DNA from: Chloroflexota bacterium
Lineage (GTDB): Bacteria; Chloroflexota; Anaerolineae; DTLA01
Assembly: GCA_014874485.1 (NCBI GenBank)
Contig: JADBJK010000073.1
Location: 26,871 to 90,870 of the forward strand
Length of the DNA stretch: 64,000 nucleotides
Direction: 5' to 3'
Part shown: one piece after another, positions 18,239 to 27,730 of the stretch
Position numbering within the stretch: position 1 is the first letter of the stretch
Layout of the letters: the number at the start of each line of letters is the position of its first letter
Notes under the pieces: model-generated
The model's input: the letters and a program-made list of their open reading frames with translations, nothing else
What the model was told of the DNA's origin: nothing
The model's database searches: none
Position numbers and translations under genes: made by a program

Positions 18239-18270
18239 GGGCCAAAGGGTTTGGAGAAGGCGGTCAGGCG

Positions 18271-21200
18271 ATGCGTCCCTTCGTTCATCTTCACGTCCAC
18301 AGCGAATACTCCCTCCTTGATGGGCTTGCCAAAGTGGATGCGTTGGCCAAACGCGCGGCGGAACTGGGCATGCCCGCCATCGCGCTCACCGACCACGGCA
18401 CGCTCTACGGCGTCATTGAGTTCTACCAGAAATGCCAAGCCGCGGGCATCAAGCCCATCATTGGCTGCGAGATGTACCTATCGCCCAACTCCATGCACTC
18501 GCGGGCGGGGCGCGACGACCAGAGCACCTATCACCTCGTGCTCCTGGCCCGCAACAATCAGGGGTACCAGAACCTGCTGAAGATCGCCACGGCGGCGCAA
18601 CTGCAAGGGTACTACTACCGCCCCCGCATTGATAAGGAGCACCTCGCCGCCCACGCCGAGGGGCTGATTGCCCTCAGTGCTTGCGGTTCCGGCGAGATTC
18701 CCCGGCTGATCAAGGATGGCCTGATTGAGAGCGCGAAGGAAGCCGCCGCGTGGTACCGCGACCTGTTCGGCCCCGACGGGTTCTATTTGGAACTGCAATA
18801 CCACGAGGGCATCCCTGAATTCGGCGACATCAACCGCGTCCTCGTGGACATTGCGCGGGAGTTGAACATCCCGCTCGTGGCCACCAACGACGTCCACTAC
18901 GTCCACGCCGGCGACGCCTACGCGCAGGAAGTGCTGCTGTGCATGCAGACCAACGCGGTCATGACGGACCCCGACCACATGAGCATGGGGGACAACAGTT
19001 TCTACCTGAAGGACGGCGACGAGATGGCCGCCCTGTTCCCCGATTGGCCCGAGGCGCTGGACAACACGCTGCGCATCGCCGAAGCCTGCAACGTGGAGAT
19101 TGAGTTCAACCGCTATCACCTGCCGCCGTTTGAGGTGCCCGACGGATACACGCCGCAGACGTACCTGGCGAAACTGGTGGAAGAGGGCCTTGCCGAACGC
19201 TATCCGGGGATGCCCCCGCACGTGCGCGAGCGGATGGAGTACGAACTCCGCGTCATCCACGACATGGGGTTTGACACCTACTTCCTCATCGTGTGGGACC
19301 TGGTCCGCTACGCGCAGAGCCGGGACATCTGGTGGAACGTGCGCGGGTCCGCGGCGGGGAGCATCGTCGCCTACGGCCTGGGCCTCACCTACGTGGACCC
19401 GCTGGCGCAGGACCTGATCTTTGAGCGGTTCCTCAACCCGGGCCGCGTCAACATGCCCGACGTGGACCTGGACTTCCCCGACGACCGCCGGGACGAGATG
19501 ATCCGGTACGCCATTGAGAAGTACGGCGCCGACCAGGTGGCGCAGATCATCACCTTCGGCACGCTGGGCGCGAAGGCGTCCATCCGCGGCGCGGGGCGCG
19601 TGCTGGACCTGCCCCTGACCGAGGTGGACCGCGTCGCCAAACTGATCCCCCAGGGGCCTGGCGTAACCATTGCCGGCAGCCTGGAGGCCGTGCCCGAACT
19701 GAAGGCCCTGTACGAGGACGAGAACGCGCCCTATTTCAAGACGCTGATTGACACGGCGCGCGCACTGGAAGGCGTGGCGGCGCACGCTTCTACCCATGCA
19801 GCGGGCGTCGTCATCGCCGACCGTCCCCTGGTGGAGTACGTCGCCCTGCACCGCCCCACCAAGGGCGAGGGCGGCGTGGTAACCCAGTACGAAATGGAAG
19901 CCCTGGAGAAGATCGGCCTGCTCAAGGTGGACTTCCTCGGCCTGGCGACCCTCACCATCATGCGGCGGGCGTGCGACCTCATCCGCCAGAATCACGGCGT
20001 GGAACTCAACCTGCGCAACATCCCGTTGGACGACCCGGCCATCTACGAACTCCTGTCCAGCGGCCACGTAACGGGGCTGTTCCAGGTGGAAAGCGAGGGG
20101 ATGCGCAAGGTGTTGCGCGGGCTCCAGCCCCAGCGGTACGAGGATGTGATGGCCGTCGTGGCCCTGTACCGCCCCGGGCCCATGGAGTTCATCGGCGACT
20201 TCATTGAGCGCCGCCACGGGCGCGTCGCTATTGAGTACGTCCACCCCAAACTGGAACCGATCCTCAAGAAGACCTACGGCGTCATAGTGTACCAGGAGCA
20301 GATCATCCGCATCCTCACCGACATCGCAGGGTACACGGCCGCTGAGGCCGACAACGTGCGGCGCGCTGTGGGCAAGAAGAAAAAAGAAGTCCTCCTGGCC
20401 GAGCGCGAAAAATTCATCCGCGGAGCCACGAGCCACGGCGGCGTCAGCGAAGACGTTGCCAACCAAATCTTTGACCAGATTGAGAAGTTCGCCAGTTACG
20501 GGTTCAACCAGGCCCACGCCGCCGACTACGCCTACATCACGTGTCAGACGGCTTACCTCAAGGCCAAGTACCCACTGGAGTATATGACGGCCCTGCTGTG
20601 CGTGGAGCGGGGCAACACCGAGAAAATCTCCCTCATCGCCGCCGAGACCCGCAGGCTGGGAATTGAACTCCTGCCGCCCGATGTGAACCACAGCGACTGC
20701 GACTTCGTGATTGAGAACGGCAAGATTCGCTTCGGCATGGGCGCCATCAAGGGCATCGGCGACGGGCCGATCAACGCCATCGTGGCGGCGCGCCAGGCAG
20801 GGGGCCCGTTCACCAGCCTGGGCGACTTCGTCAAGCGTGTGGATTTGCGCCAGGTCAACCGCAAGGGCCTGGAGTGCCTCATCAAGGTCGGCGCGCTGGA
20901 CCGCTTCGGCGAGCGCAAGCACCTGCTTGAGGCCATTGACATGATGATGGCGGTGAGCCAGAAGGAATGGACGGCCCGCGAAATCGGGCAGATGTCCATG
21001 TTTGACCTGGTGGACGAAGCCGCCATGCCGGGGGTCTCCATTCTGGACACGGTCAAGAAGCCGCGCCCCGCAACCCAGAAGGAGCGCATCGCCTGGGAGC
21101 GCGAACTGACGGGCACGCTGTTTACCGAGCACCCGCTGCAAACCGTGATGAACCAACTGGAGGGTCTGGAAATCACGCCCAGCACCGCCATTACCGAAGA

Positions 21201-21894
21201 ACTGGTGGGCCAGCACGTAACGATTCTGGGGACGGTTGCCCTCATGCGGACCATCAGCACCCGCAAGGGCGAGGAGATGGCCTTCGTCCAAATAGACGAC
21301 CTGCACGGCAGCATTGAGTTGGTGGTGTTCCCCAAGGTGTACCGCACCACCAAAGACCTGTGGACAACCGACCGCATCCTGCTGGTGCGCGGCAAGGTGG
21401 ACATGCGCGACCAGAAGCCCAAACTCATCTGCGATTGGGCCACCCAGGAACTGTCTGTGCCTCGCGCGGCCAACGGGGCTGCGACCGACCTTGCGGATCT
21501 CAACGGCTACATGCCCGAGGCCGAGGAGGATTCGTGGGGCGCTCCGCCGTTCCTGGACGAGCCGCCCGCGGAACCCGACGTGCCGGCTGCGCCGCCCGTG
21601 TCGGAACCGCCACCGGAACCGCAACGCCCGACCGGCGAGCCTCCGCGCCGCATCCTTGTTACGCTGCGACTGGGCGGCGACATTGAGAGCGAGAAGCGCC
21701 GCCTCCACGAGATTTACCGTCTGTTCCGAAAGTACCCGGGACAGGACCGCTTCTGCGTGCGGGTATGGCGCGGCGGAGGAGGCTGGGAACTGGATTTTCC
21801 CAATGCCACAACCGCCTGCTGCGACGCGCTTTTGCAGGAACTCCAGAGCCTTGTGCCGCCCGATGCACTGGATGTGCAGCCGGTGCAGGCCTGA
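18271..21894 (+). CDS. dnaE: DNA polymerase III alpha subunit
   Basis: Replicative polymerase of 1207 residues, DnaE1-type length. Order: PHP domain with HLHVHSEYSLLDG at the N-terminus; C-family polymerase core with the catalytic aspartates in PDVDLDFPDD (about 397-399); finger and tau-binding regions (GFNQAHAADYAYITCQTAYL); an OB-fold (VTILGTVALMRTISTRKG); then a proline-rich linker (about 1090-1130) and a small C-terminal domain. The PHP metal ligands near the N-terminus look retained, so proofreading activity is possible. It has its own promoter, and pfkA follows 18 bases after. Confidence 0.96.
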   Translation: MRPFVHLHVHSEYSLLDGLAKVDALAKRAAELGMPAIALTDHGTLYGVIEFYQKCQAAGIKPIIGCEMYLSPNSMHSRAGRDDQSTYHLVLLARNNQGYQNLLKIATAAQLQGYYYRPRIDKEHLAAHAEGLIALSACGSGEIPRLIKDGLIESAKEAAAWYRDLFGPDGFYLELQYHEGIPEFGDINRVLVDIARELNIPLVATNDVHYVHAGDAYAQEVLLCMQTNAVMTDPDHMSMGDNSFYLKDGDEMAALFPDWPEALDNTLRIAEACNVEIEFNRYHLPPFEVPDGYTPQTYLAKLVEEGLAERYPGMPPHVRERMEYELRVIHDMGFDTYFLIVWDLVRYAQSRDIWWNVRGSAAGSIVAYGLGLTYVDPLAQDLIFERFLNPGRVNMPDVDLDFPDDRRDEMIRYAIEKYGADQVAQIITFGTLGAKASIRGAGRVLDLPLTEVDRVAKLIPQGPGVTIAGSLEAVPELKALYEDENAPYFKTLIDTARALEGVAAHASTHAAGVVIADRPLVEYVALHRPTKGEGGVVTQYEMEALEKIGLLKVDFLGLATLTIMRRACDLIRQNHGVELNLRNIPLDDPAIYELLSSGHVTGLFQVESEGMRKVLRGLQPQRYEDVMAVVALYRPGPMEFIGDFIERRHGRVAIEYVHPKLEPILKKTYGVIVYQEQIIRILTDIAGYTAAEADNVRRAVGKKKKEVLLAEREKFIRGATSHGGVSEDVANQIFDQIEKFASYGFNQAHAADYAYITCQTAYLKAKYPLEYMTALLCVERGNTEKISLIAAETRRLGIELLPPDVNHSDCDFVIENGKIRFGMGAIKGIGDGPINAIVAARQAGGPFTSLGDFVKRVDLRQVNRKGLECLIKVGALDRFGERKHLLEAIDMMMAVSQKEWTAREIGQMSMFDLVDEAAMPGVSILDTVKKPRPATQKERIAWERELTGTLFTEHPLQTVMNQLEGLEITPSTAITEELVGQHVTILGTVALMRTISTRKGEEMAFVQIDDLHGSIELVVFPKVYRTTKDLWTTDRILLVRGKVDMRDQKPKLICDWATQELSVPRAANGAATDLADLNGYMPEAEEDSWGAPPFLDEPPAEPDVPAAPPVSEPPPEPQRPTGEPPRRILVTLRLGGDIESEKRRLHEIYRLFRKYPGQDRFCVRVWRGGGGWELDFPNATTACCDALLQELQSLVPPDALDVQPVQA

Positions 21895-21912
21895 CAGAGA
21901 GGGAGGTGAACC

Positions 21913-22878
21913 TTGAAACGAATCGGTGTGCTGACAAGTGGCGGAGACGCGCCGGGGATGAACGCCTGCGTGCGGGCCGTTGTGCGCTCGGGGTTGAGCG
22001 CCGGCCTGGAGGTGTACGGCATCCGCCGGGGCTATTCGGGCCTCATTGACGGCGACATGGAACCCCTCAGCGCCCGCGATGTGGGGGGCATCATCCAGCG
22101 CGGCGGCACGTTCCTGCAAACCGCCCGCAGCGCCGAGTTCATGACGGTGGAAGGCCGCAAGCAGGCCGTCCGCCGCCTCAACGACCGCCTCATAGATGGC
22201 CTCGTGATCATCGGCGGGAACGGGTCGCTGGCCGGCGCATACGAGTTGCACAAGATGGGCGTGGCTGTGGTGGGCGTGCCCGGCAGCATTGACAACGACG
22301 TGCCGTTCACCGATATGTCCATCGGCGTGGACACGGCGCTCAACACCATGGTGCACATCATTGACATGATCAAGGACACGGCGTCATCCCACCAGCGTTG
22401 CTTCCTCGTCCAGGTGATGGGCCGCCACCACGGCTACCTGGCGCTCATCGGCGGCATCATTTCGGGGGCCGAGGTTACCGTCATTCCGGAGAAAGAGATT
22501 CCCCTGGAGCAGATCGCCAGCGCCGTGGACGATGCCTACATCCGCGGCAAGACCCACGCCATCATCGTCGTGGCCGAAGGGGCCAGATTCAGCGCGCAGG
22601 AGATCGCGGACTACCTGACCAAGACATCGCCCGGGTTTGAGGTGCGGGTTACGGTGCTGGGGCACGTGCAGCGCGGCGGGTCGCCCACCGCATTTGACCG
22701 ACTGCTGGCCACGCGCATGGGCATGCGGGCCGTCCAGGCGTTGCTGGCGGGCGAGCACGGCACCATGACCGGGCTGCGGGGGAACCGCATAGAACTGGTG
22801 CCGCTGGAGCAGGTGGTGCAGAGCACGCCCAGCCTGGACCTCACCAACTACGACATCGCGACGATGCTCGCGCGGTGA
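21913..22878 (+). CDS. pfkA: 6-phosphofructokinase with Asn at position 103
   Basis: Glycolytic kinase converting fructose 6-phosphate to the 1,6-bisphosphate; 321 residues, the bacterial PfkA length. TTG start chosen because GGGAGGTGA precedes it and the product then begins MKRIGVLTSGGDAPGMNA. Catalytic PGSIDND and substrate loop MGRHHGYLAL are intact. The nucleotide motif reads GGNGS instead of GGDGS: Gly104 predicts ATP rather than pyrophosphate use, but the Mg-binding Asp103 is Asn. Likely co-transcribed with dnaE; a strong hairpin follows the stop. Confidence 0.92.
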   Translation: MKRIGVLTSGGDAPGMNACVRAVVRSGLSAGLEVYGIRRGYSGLIDGDMEPLSARDVGGIIQRGGTFLQTARSAEFMTVEGRKQAVRRLNDRLIDGLVIIGGNGSLAGAYELHKMGVAVVGVPGSIDNDVPFTDMSIGVDTALNTMVHIIDMIKDTASSHQRCFLVQVMGRHHGYLALIGGIISGAEVTVIPEKEIPLEQIASAVDDAYIRGKTHAIIVVAEGARFSAQEIADYLTKTSPGFEVRVTVLGHVQRGGSPTAFDRLLATRMGMRAVQALLAGEHGTMTGLRGNRIELVPLEQVVQSTPSLDLTNYDIATMLAR

Positions 22879-22900
22879 GCGCGCCTCGCCGGAAATCAAA

Positions 22901-22926
22901 GCGCCCACGTGGGCCGACGTGGGCGC
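22901..22926 (+). terminator. Hairpin after pfkA
   Basis: Ten-base perfect stem GCGCCCACGT/ACGTGGGCGC with a six-base loop, 23 bases after the pfkA stop. No long T-run follows. Confidence 0.55.
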
Positions 22927-22959
22927 TGGGGTAGTGCTTGGCCACCGAGCCAGTTTCCC

Positions 22960-23377
22960 GCTGTCATTGCGCGCGAAGCGTCTCGGCTGACGAGATTCTT
23001 CGCGGCTTCGCGCCTCAGAATGACAAGGCTATTGTCATGCTGAGCGAAGCGAAGCATCTCACGCTCCGGGGATTGCTTCGGGCACTCCGTGCCCTCGCAA
23101 TGACAAAGCCTGTCTGTCATTGCGCGCGAAGCGACGCAATCCCCACGTGCGACGCACCTCGGAGGTGCGTCGCACGTGCCTTCTCACGTCATTGCGCGCG
23201 AAGCGTCTCGGCTGACGAGATTCTTCGGCGCTCCGCGAACGTTCAATCCACGAATCGCACGAATCTACACGAATGTAACAGGCTCCCCTCACTGTCATGC
23301 TGAAGCGAAGCGTCTCGGCTGACGAGATTCTTCGCGGCTTCGCGCCTTAGTAGGGACAATTCATGAATTGTCCCTAC
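22960..23377. repeat. Composite dispersed-repeat block between pfkA and trxA
   Basis: Contains several TCATTGCGCGCGAAGCG units, the hairpin CACGTGCGACGCACCT with its complement (23144-23178), a 30-base run of ACGAATCGCACGAATC type (23243-23279) and the perfect 28-base palindrome starting GTAGGGACAATTCATG (23350-23377). No gene is visible between 22879 and 23445. Confidence 0.88.
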
Positions 23378-23445
23378 GGGCGCTGCGCACCCCCGCACTG
23401 ACCCACCACCAGAATCCCTGTGGTAGAGTCCCAGTGCGAGAAATC

Positions 23446-23772
23446 CTATCCGAGGTGCGGCTTGAGCCGCTCTACCAGTTTCTCCTTCGGCATGTAACCG
23501 ACGATGCGCTCCACCGGCTGGCCGTTCTTGAACAGGATCAGCGTGGGGATGCTCATCACGCCGAAGCGCGTGGCCACGGTGGGGTTCTGATCCACGTCCA
23601 GTTTGGTAACCTTCATCTTGCCCTCGTACTCTTGGGCCAGTTGCTCCACGATCGGGGCGATCATCTTGCAAGGGCCGCACCATGCCGCCCAGAAGTCCGT
23701 CAGGGTCGGCAGCGAGGATTCCACCACCTCCTTGTCAAAGTTGGCATCGGTCAGTTGGATAACGGTTCCCAT
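23446..23772 (-). CDS. trxA: Thioredoxin
   Basis: Cytosolic disulfide reductase of 108 residues with active site WCGPC at 31-35 (FWAAWCGPCKM), the buried Asp in LTDFW and the cis-Pro loop SIPTLILF. SD GGAGG is ten bases before the ATG. It lies 28 bases downstream of a CstR-like repressor gene with no promoter between them, suggesting that it is controlled by sulfur stress and may reduce persulfides as well as disulfides. Confidence 0.95.
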   Translation of the reverse strand: MGTVIQLTDANFDKEVVESSLPTLTDFWAAWCGPCKMIAPIVEQLAQEYEGKMKVTKLDVDQNPTVATRFGVMSIPTLILFKNGQPVERIVGYMPKEKLVERLKPHLG

Positions 23773-23800
23773 CGGTTCATACCTCCAAGAATGTACGGCG

Positions 23801-24088
23801 TTAGGCCAGTTTCAGAAACAACTCCACAATGCGGATGATTTTTTCGCGCGCCTCTTCGGAATCGGGGGATTCCAGGCAACTCTCGGTGTACTCGCGCACG
23901 ATGGCGCGGCCCACGGCGTCCAGTGCTGCGCGGACAGCCATCAACTGCGTCAGGATTGCGGCGCAGTCCCGCCCCTCCTCCACCATGCGCTGAAGGCCGC
24001 GAATCTGCCCCTCAATCCTGCGCAGGCGGATGAGCGTAGAGCCTGTTGGTTCCACCACTGCCACGTTGTCCGCGTCTTCCATATGCAT
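23801..24088 (-). CDS. CsoR/FrmR-family repressor, CstR-like (persulfide-sensing type)
   Basis: DUF156 all-helical repressor of 95 residues: RLRRIEGQIRGLQRM in helix 1, then EEGRDCAAILTQL. Copper-sensing CsoR proteins use Cys-His-Cys; here Cys42 and Cys71 are kept but the His position is Tyr67 (EYTESC). The remaining two-Cys pattern matches persulfide-sensing CstR. The ATG at 24088 (or 24082) is preferred: the longer frame upstream begins inside the -10 box. A CsoR-type palindrome overlaps the start, indicating autoregulation of this gene and trxA. Confidence 0.85.
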   Translation of the reverse strand: MHMEDADNVAVVEPTGSTLIRLRRIEGQIRGLQRMVEEGRDCAAILTQLMAVRAALDAVGRAIVREYTESCLESPDSEEAREKIIRIVELFLKLA

Positions 24089-24136
24089 ACCCCCAGTGGG
24101 TAGGCCCATGCTACAACAACTCGCGCGATTTGTCAA
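24088..24136 (-). promoter_or_regulatory. Promoter and CsoR-type operator of the repressor-trxA operon
   Basis: Minus-strand TTGACA (24136-24131), 17-base spacer, TAGCAT (24113-24108). Immediately downstream lies TACCC-N5-GGGTA (24102-24088), similar to operators of CsoR/CstR proteins. It covers the presumed transcript start and touches the ATG; its G-run may also serve as the ribosome-binding site. Confidence 0.7.
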
Positions 24137-24215
24137 ACGTCTTTGGGGCCCGGGGTGCATTTCAATTCTGGGACGCGAGTGCCCGGACATCGTTCGGTTG
24201 CCGAGCGGAATGTAC

Positions 24216-24330
24216 CCCACCTAGCCCGACCCCGGTTCTCCCCTTTTCCTCTCCGTAGGCGGGGAGGAAAGGGGAGGGCAATGGCTCCTTATGCATTCGT
24301 GCAGATTCGTGCGATTCGTGGATTGAACCT
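24216..24330. repeat. CTCCCCTTTTCCTC palindrome and ATTCGTG repeat
   Basis: CTCCCCTTTTCCTC pairs with GAGGAAAGGGGAG (about 24238-24276). Then 24294-24330 carries ATTCGTGCAGATTCGTGCG..., nearly the exact reverse complement of 23243-23279, so these inverted copies flank the repressor-trxA operon. Confidence 0.75.
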
Positions 24331-24367
24331 TCGCGCCCATTTGGTCCCGCGCCGCCCGGCCCTGCAG

Positions 24368-24396
24368 TTTACAGCGCGTGCGCTCTGTGTTATGAT
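24368..24396 (+). promoter_or_regulatory. Promoter of the sugar-nucleotide gene
   Basis: TTTACA (24368-24373), 17-base spacer, TATGAT (24391-24396), 45 bases before the ATG. Confidence 0.65.
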
Positions 24397-24440
24397 AGTC
24401 CCGCTGGCTTCATCGCGATCCTGAGAACGGAGGCGAACCG

Positions 24441-26939
24441 ATGAAAGCAGTGGTCATGGCGGGCGGCGAGGGCTCGCGGTTGCGGCCGCTGACCCTGGGG
24501 CGACCTAAGCCGATGGTGCCCCTGGTCAACAAGCCGGTCATCGGACACATTCTGTCGCTGCTCAAGAAGCACGGCATCACCGACGTGGTCATAACCGTCC
24601 AGTACATGGCCGACATGATCCAGCGCTACTTCGGCGATGGCCATGGCCTGGGCATGCGGCTCGTCTACTCCGTGGAAGACACCCCCCTGGGCACGGCGGG
24701 CAGCGTCAAGAACGCCCAGGCCTTCCTGGACGAGCCGTTCATCGTCATCAGCGGCGACGCGCTCACGGACATTGACCTGGGCAAGGTCATCGCGTTCCAC
24801 CAGCAGAAGCACGCCAAAGTAACCATCACCCTGTTCCACGTCCCCGACCCGCTGGAATACGGCGTCGTCATCACCGATGCCAACGGCCGAATCCAGCGGT
24901 TCCTGGAGAAACCCGGCTGGAGCGAGGTCATCTCCGACACGGTCAACACCGGCATTTACGTGGTAGAGCCAGACGTGCTGGACTACTTTGAGGCCGACAG
25001 GGTCTTTGACTTCAGCCAGAACCTGTTCCCCCTGATGATGGAGAAGGGCGACCCGCTGTTCGGCTACGTGGCCGACGGGTACTGGTGCGACGTGGGCAAC
25101 TTGCAGGAGTACCTGCGGGCCAGTGGCGACATCCTGGAGGGCCGCGTGCAGGTGGGGCCGCTGGGCGCCGAGGCGCAGCCTGGCATATGGGTTGAGGATG
25201 ACGTGCAGATTGCCCCCAGCGCCGTGCTGGACGGGCCGGTGTTTCTGGGCAGCGGCGTGCGTATCCGCGCCGGCGCGTACATCGTGGGCCCGTCGGTCAT
25301 CAAGGAGAATACCATCGTGGACGCGCGCGCCCACGTGGAGCGCAGCGTTGTCTGGGCCAACTCGTACATCGGCGAGGCCGCCGACGTGCGCGGCTGCATC
25401 ATCGGCAGCCAGTGCAACGTCAAGGGCCAGGCCGTCATCTTTGAGGGCGCAGTCATCGGCGACGGCACCACCATCGGCCAGCAGGCCGTGATCCACCCCA
25501 ACGTGAAAATCTGGCCAGGCAAGGAGATTGAGGCCGGGGCCATCGTCCGCACCAGCCTCATCTGGGGGGCGCAGGGGCGGAAGGTCCTCTTCGGTCGGTA
25601 CGGCGTGTCGGGCCTGGTCAACGTGGACCTCACGCCTGAGTTCGCCGCCAAACTCGGCGCGGCCTACGGGGCGACCCTGCCCCGCGGCGCGACCGTAACC
25701 ATCAACCGCGACGCCCACCGCAGCGCCCGCATGATCAAGCGCGCCATTATCTCGGGCCTGCCGTCGTCGGGCGTCAACGTCCTGGACCTGCGCACCGTCC
25801 CCATCCCCGTCGCGCGGTACTACACCCGCTCCACCGGTGCGGCGGGCGGCATCCACGTCCGCGTCTCGCCCTTTGACTTCCGCATCGTGGACATCCGCAT
25901 CATGGACGCGGAGGGCCGAAACCTGAGCAAGGAGGAGGAGCGCAAGATTGAGCGCGTCTTCTTCCGCGAGGACTTCCGCCGCGTCCACAGCGACGAAATC
26001 GGCAGCATCCAGTACGCCGCGAACGTCGTGGAACTGTATTCCGACGGCTTCAAGCGTGCCCTGGACATGGAGACCATCCGCAAGCGGGGGTTCCGCGTGG
26101 TGCTGGACTACGCCAACTCGCCGGTGTCCTTGGTTCTCCCCGAACTGCTTGACGACCTGAACTGCTCCGTCGTGGGGCTGAACGAGCGCATAGACGAGTC
26201 GCGGGTCTCCGTAACCGAGGAGGCGCTGGAAGAGGGCCTCGCCCAACTCGCCAGCATCTGCCAGGTGCTGAACGCCGACTTCGGGATTCGGGTGGACGCC
26301 GGCGGCGAGATCGTCTATGCGGTGGACGACAAGGGGCGCATCGTGCACCCCATTACCCTGTCCGCCGCCTTTGCCGACCTGGCGCTGGCGGCCCACGGCC
26401 CGGGCGGCACGCTGGTGCTGCCGGTCTCCGCGCCCGCGCTCTTTGACGACATCGCTCGCAATCGCGGCGGCGCGGTCATCCGCACCAAACTGGACCTGCA
26501 CTCGCTGACACAGGAGGCCGCCGGTCAGCAGGCGACCCTGGCGCTGGACGGCCGCGGCAGTTTCGTGTTCCCCACCTTCCAGAGCATGGCCGACGCCATG
26601 ATGAGCATGGCGAAACTCATGGAGTGGCTGGCAACCCTGCGGGCGCGCCTCTCGGAGGTCATCGCGGGCCTGCCCGAATGGCACATGGCCGGCAAGGACG
26701 TCCCGTGCTCCTGGGAGGTCAAGGGGGCCGTCATGCGGCGACTCCACGAGCAGCACAAGGGCCAGCGCACCGAGGCCATTGACGGCCTGAAAATCTGGCT
26801 GGCCGACCGCCGCTGGGTCATCGTCCTGCCCGACCCCGACCGGCCCATGTTCCACGTGCACGCCGAGGCGGAGACGGATGACTTCGCCCAGGAACTGGCG
26901 GAACGCTACGCCCGCATCGTGGAGAGCCTGAAAGGATAA
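24441..26939 (+). CDS. Sugar-phosphate nucleotidyltransferase fused to a degenerate phosphohexomutase
   Basis: 832 residues in three parts. Residues 1-240 are a nucleotidyltransferase with [20 protein letters not shown], as in mannose- or glucose-1-phosphate NTases. Residues about 250-370 are left-handed beta-helix hexapeptide repeats ([15 protein letters not shown]...). Residues about 380-830 are an alpha-D-phosphohexomutase fold. The mutase has lost its catalytic residues: the TASHNP serine loop reads HVRVSPFD and the DGDGDR metal loop reads ADFGIRVD. It probably supplies GDP-mannose or a related nucleotide sugar for the envelope, with the mutase part regulatory or structural. Substrate is not certain. 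Confidence 0.85.
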   Translation: MKAVVMAGGEGSRLRPLTLGRPKPMVPLVNKPVIGHILSLLKKHGITDVVITVQYMADMIQRYFGDGHGLGMRLVYSVEDTPLGTAGSVKNAQAFLDEPFIVISGDALTDIDLGKVIAFHQQKHAKVTITLFHVPDPLEYGVVITDANGRIQRFLEKPGWSEVISDTVNTGIYVVEPDVLDYFEADRVFDFSQNLFPLMMEKGDPLFGYVADGYWCDVGNLQEYLRASGDILEGRVQVGPLGAEAQPGIWVEDDVQIAPSAVLDGPVFLGSGVRIRAGAYIVGPSVIKENTIVDARAHVERSVVWANSYIGEAADVRGCIIGSQCNVKGQAVIFEGAVIGDGTTIGQQAVIHPNVKIWPGKEIEAGAIVRTSLIWGAQGRKVLFGRYGVSGLVNVDLTPEFAAKLGAAYGATLPRGATVTINRDAHRSARMIKRAIISGLPSSGVNVLDLRTVPIPVARYYTRSTGAAGGIHVRVSPFDFRIVDIRIMDAEGRNLSKEEERKIERVFFREDFRRVHSDEIGSIQYAANVVELYSDGFKRALDMETIRKRGFRVVLDYANSPVSLVLPELLDDLNCSVVGLNERIDESRVSVTEEALEEGLAQLASICQVLNADFGIRVDAGGEIVYAVDDKGRIVHPITLSAAFADLALAAHGPGGTLVLPVSAPALFDDIARNRGGAVIRTKLDLHSLTQEAAGQQATLALDGRGSFVFPTFQSMADAMMSMAKLMEWLATLRARLSEVIAGLPEWHMAGKDVPCSWEVKGAVMRRLHEQHKGQRTEAIDGLKIWLADRRWVIVLPDPDRPMFHVHAEAETDDFAQELAERYARIVESLKG

Positions 26940-26941
26940 CC

Positions 26942-27730
26942 ATGCGCCCCGTACTCGTGCACATCGGCAACATCCGCCTCATGTCGTACACGGTGTTCTT
27001 GGACTTGGCCGTGCTGGTGGGGCTTTGGGTAGCGTACCGACTCGCCCGCCGCTACCGACTGCCGCAGGACAGCGTGCTGGATGCAGCCCTGTGGGGCATC
27101 GTCGCGGGCATGGTCGGTGCCAGAGCCCACTTCGTGCTGGCGAACTGGGACTACTACGCCGTCCGAACCGGCGAGATACTCCAGTTCTGGAAAGGCGGCA
27201 TGGCCTTCGGCGGTGGCCTCATCGCCGGCATCGCCGCGTGCTGGACCTTCGGCAGGGCGCGGCGCGTGAGCGTGTGGGACCTGCTGGACCCGCTGGCCCC
27301 CGCGCTGGCCATCGGCTCGGCGCTGGCGTGGGTGGGCAACTTGCTCGCGGGCAGCGCCTACGGCAGGCCCGGCCGGGGCCTCGGGTACCTGTTCCTGCCG
27401 GACATCTACGGGTACGTGGAGTACCGTTTCGCCACCCAGGCAGTGGCGGCGGTCGTGTATGCGGTCCTGTTCGCGTTCCTGTGGTACCTGCTGCATCGCC
27501 GACCCTGGCCCGGATTGCCCTTCGCCGCCTACCTGACGCTCGTCGGCGCGACCCAGTTCGCCCTGGAGTTCACGCGGGGCGACGACACGCTGCTCATCGG
27601 CGGGCTGCGGCTGGCCCAGTGGCTGGACGCCGCCGCGGTCATCGCCGGGGTGATTCTCATCGTGGCCCTTCGCCGGCATGCGAGGCCCGCAGCCGAGGGC
27701 ACGTCAATCAAGGAGGGATTCGTTGGATAG
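26942..27730 (+). CDS. lgt: Prolipoprotein diacylglyceryl transferase
   Basis: Integral membrane enzyme that adds diacylglycerol to the lipobox Cys of prelipoproteins. 262 residues with about seven hydrophobic segments; family landmarks are GARAHFVLANWDYY, GGMAFGGGLIAG and GNLLAGSAYGRPG. The usual GGMSFHGG His is replaced by Gly, and the GNF.N signature is diverged. It begins two bases after the preceding stop and overlaps the next gene by eight bases. A candidate substrate lipoprotein is encoded at 43723. Confidence 0.82.
   Translation: MRPVLVHIGNIRLMSYTVFLDLAVLVGLWVAYRLARRYRLPQDSVLDAALWGIVAGMVGARAHFVLANWDYYAVRTGEILQFWKGGMAFGGGLIAGIAACWTFGRARRVSVWDLLDPLAPALAIGSALAWVGNLLAGSAYGRPGRGLGYLFLPDIYGYVEYRFATQAVAAVVYAVLFAFLWYLLHRRPWPGLPFAAYLTLVGATQFALEFTRGDDTLLIGGLRLAQWLDAAAVIAGVILIVALRRHARPAAEGTSIKEGFVG

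Noticed and set aside
17259..18320. Long open frames on both strands (up to 353 codons) across 17259-18320
   Set aside because: They consist of translated CGCAGAG/ACGAAAGG repeat units, open in several frames at once, with no protein-like composition or ribosome-binding site.
18478..22356. 1292-codon open frame antisense to dnaE and pfkA
   Set aside because: Shadow of GC-rich codon structure; dnaE on the plus strand has complete catalytic motifs and a promoter.
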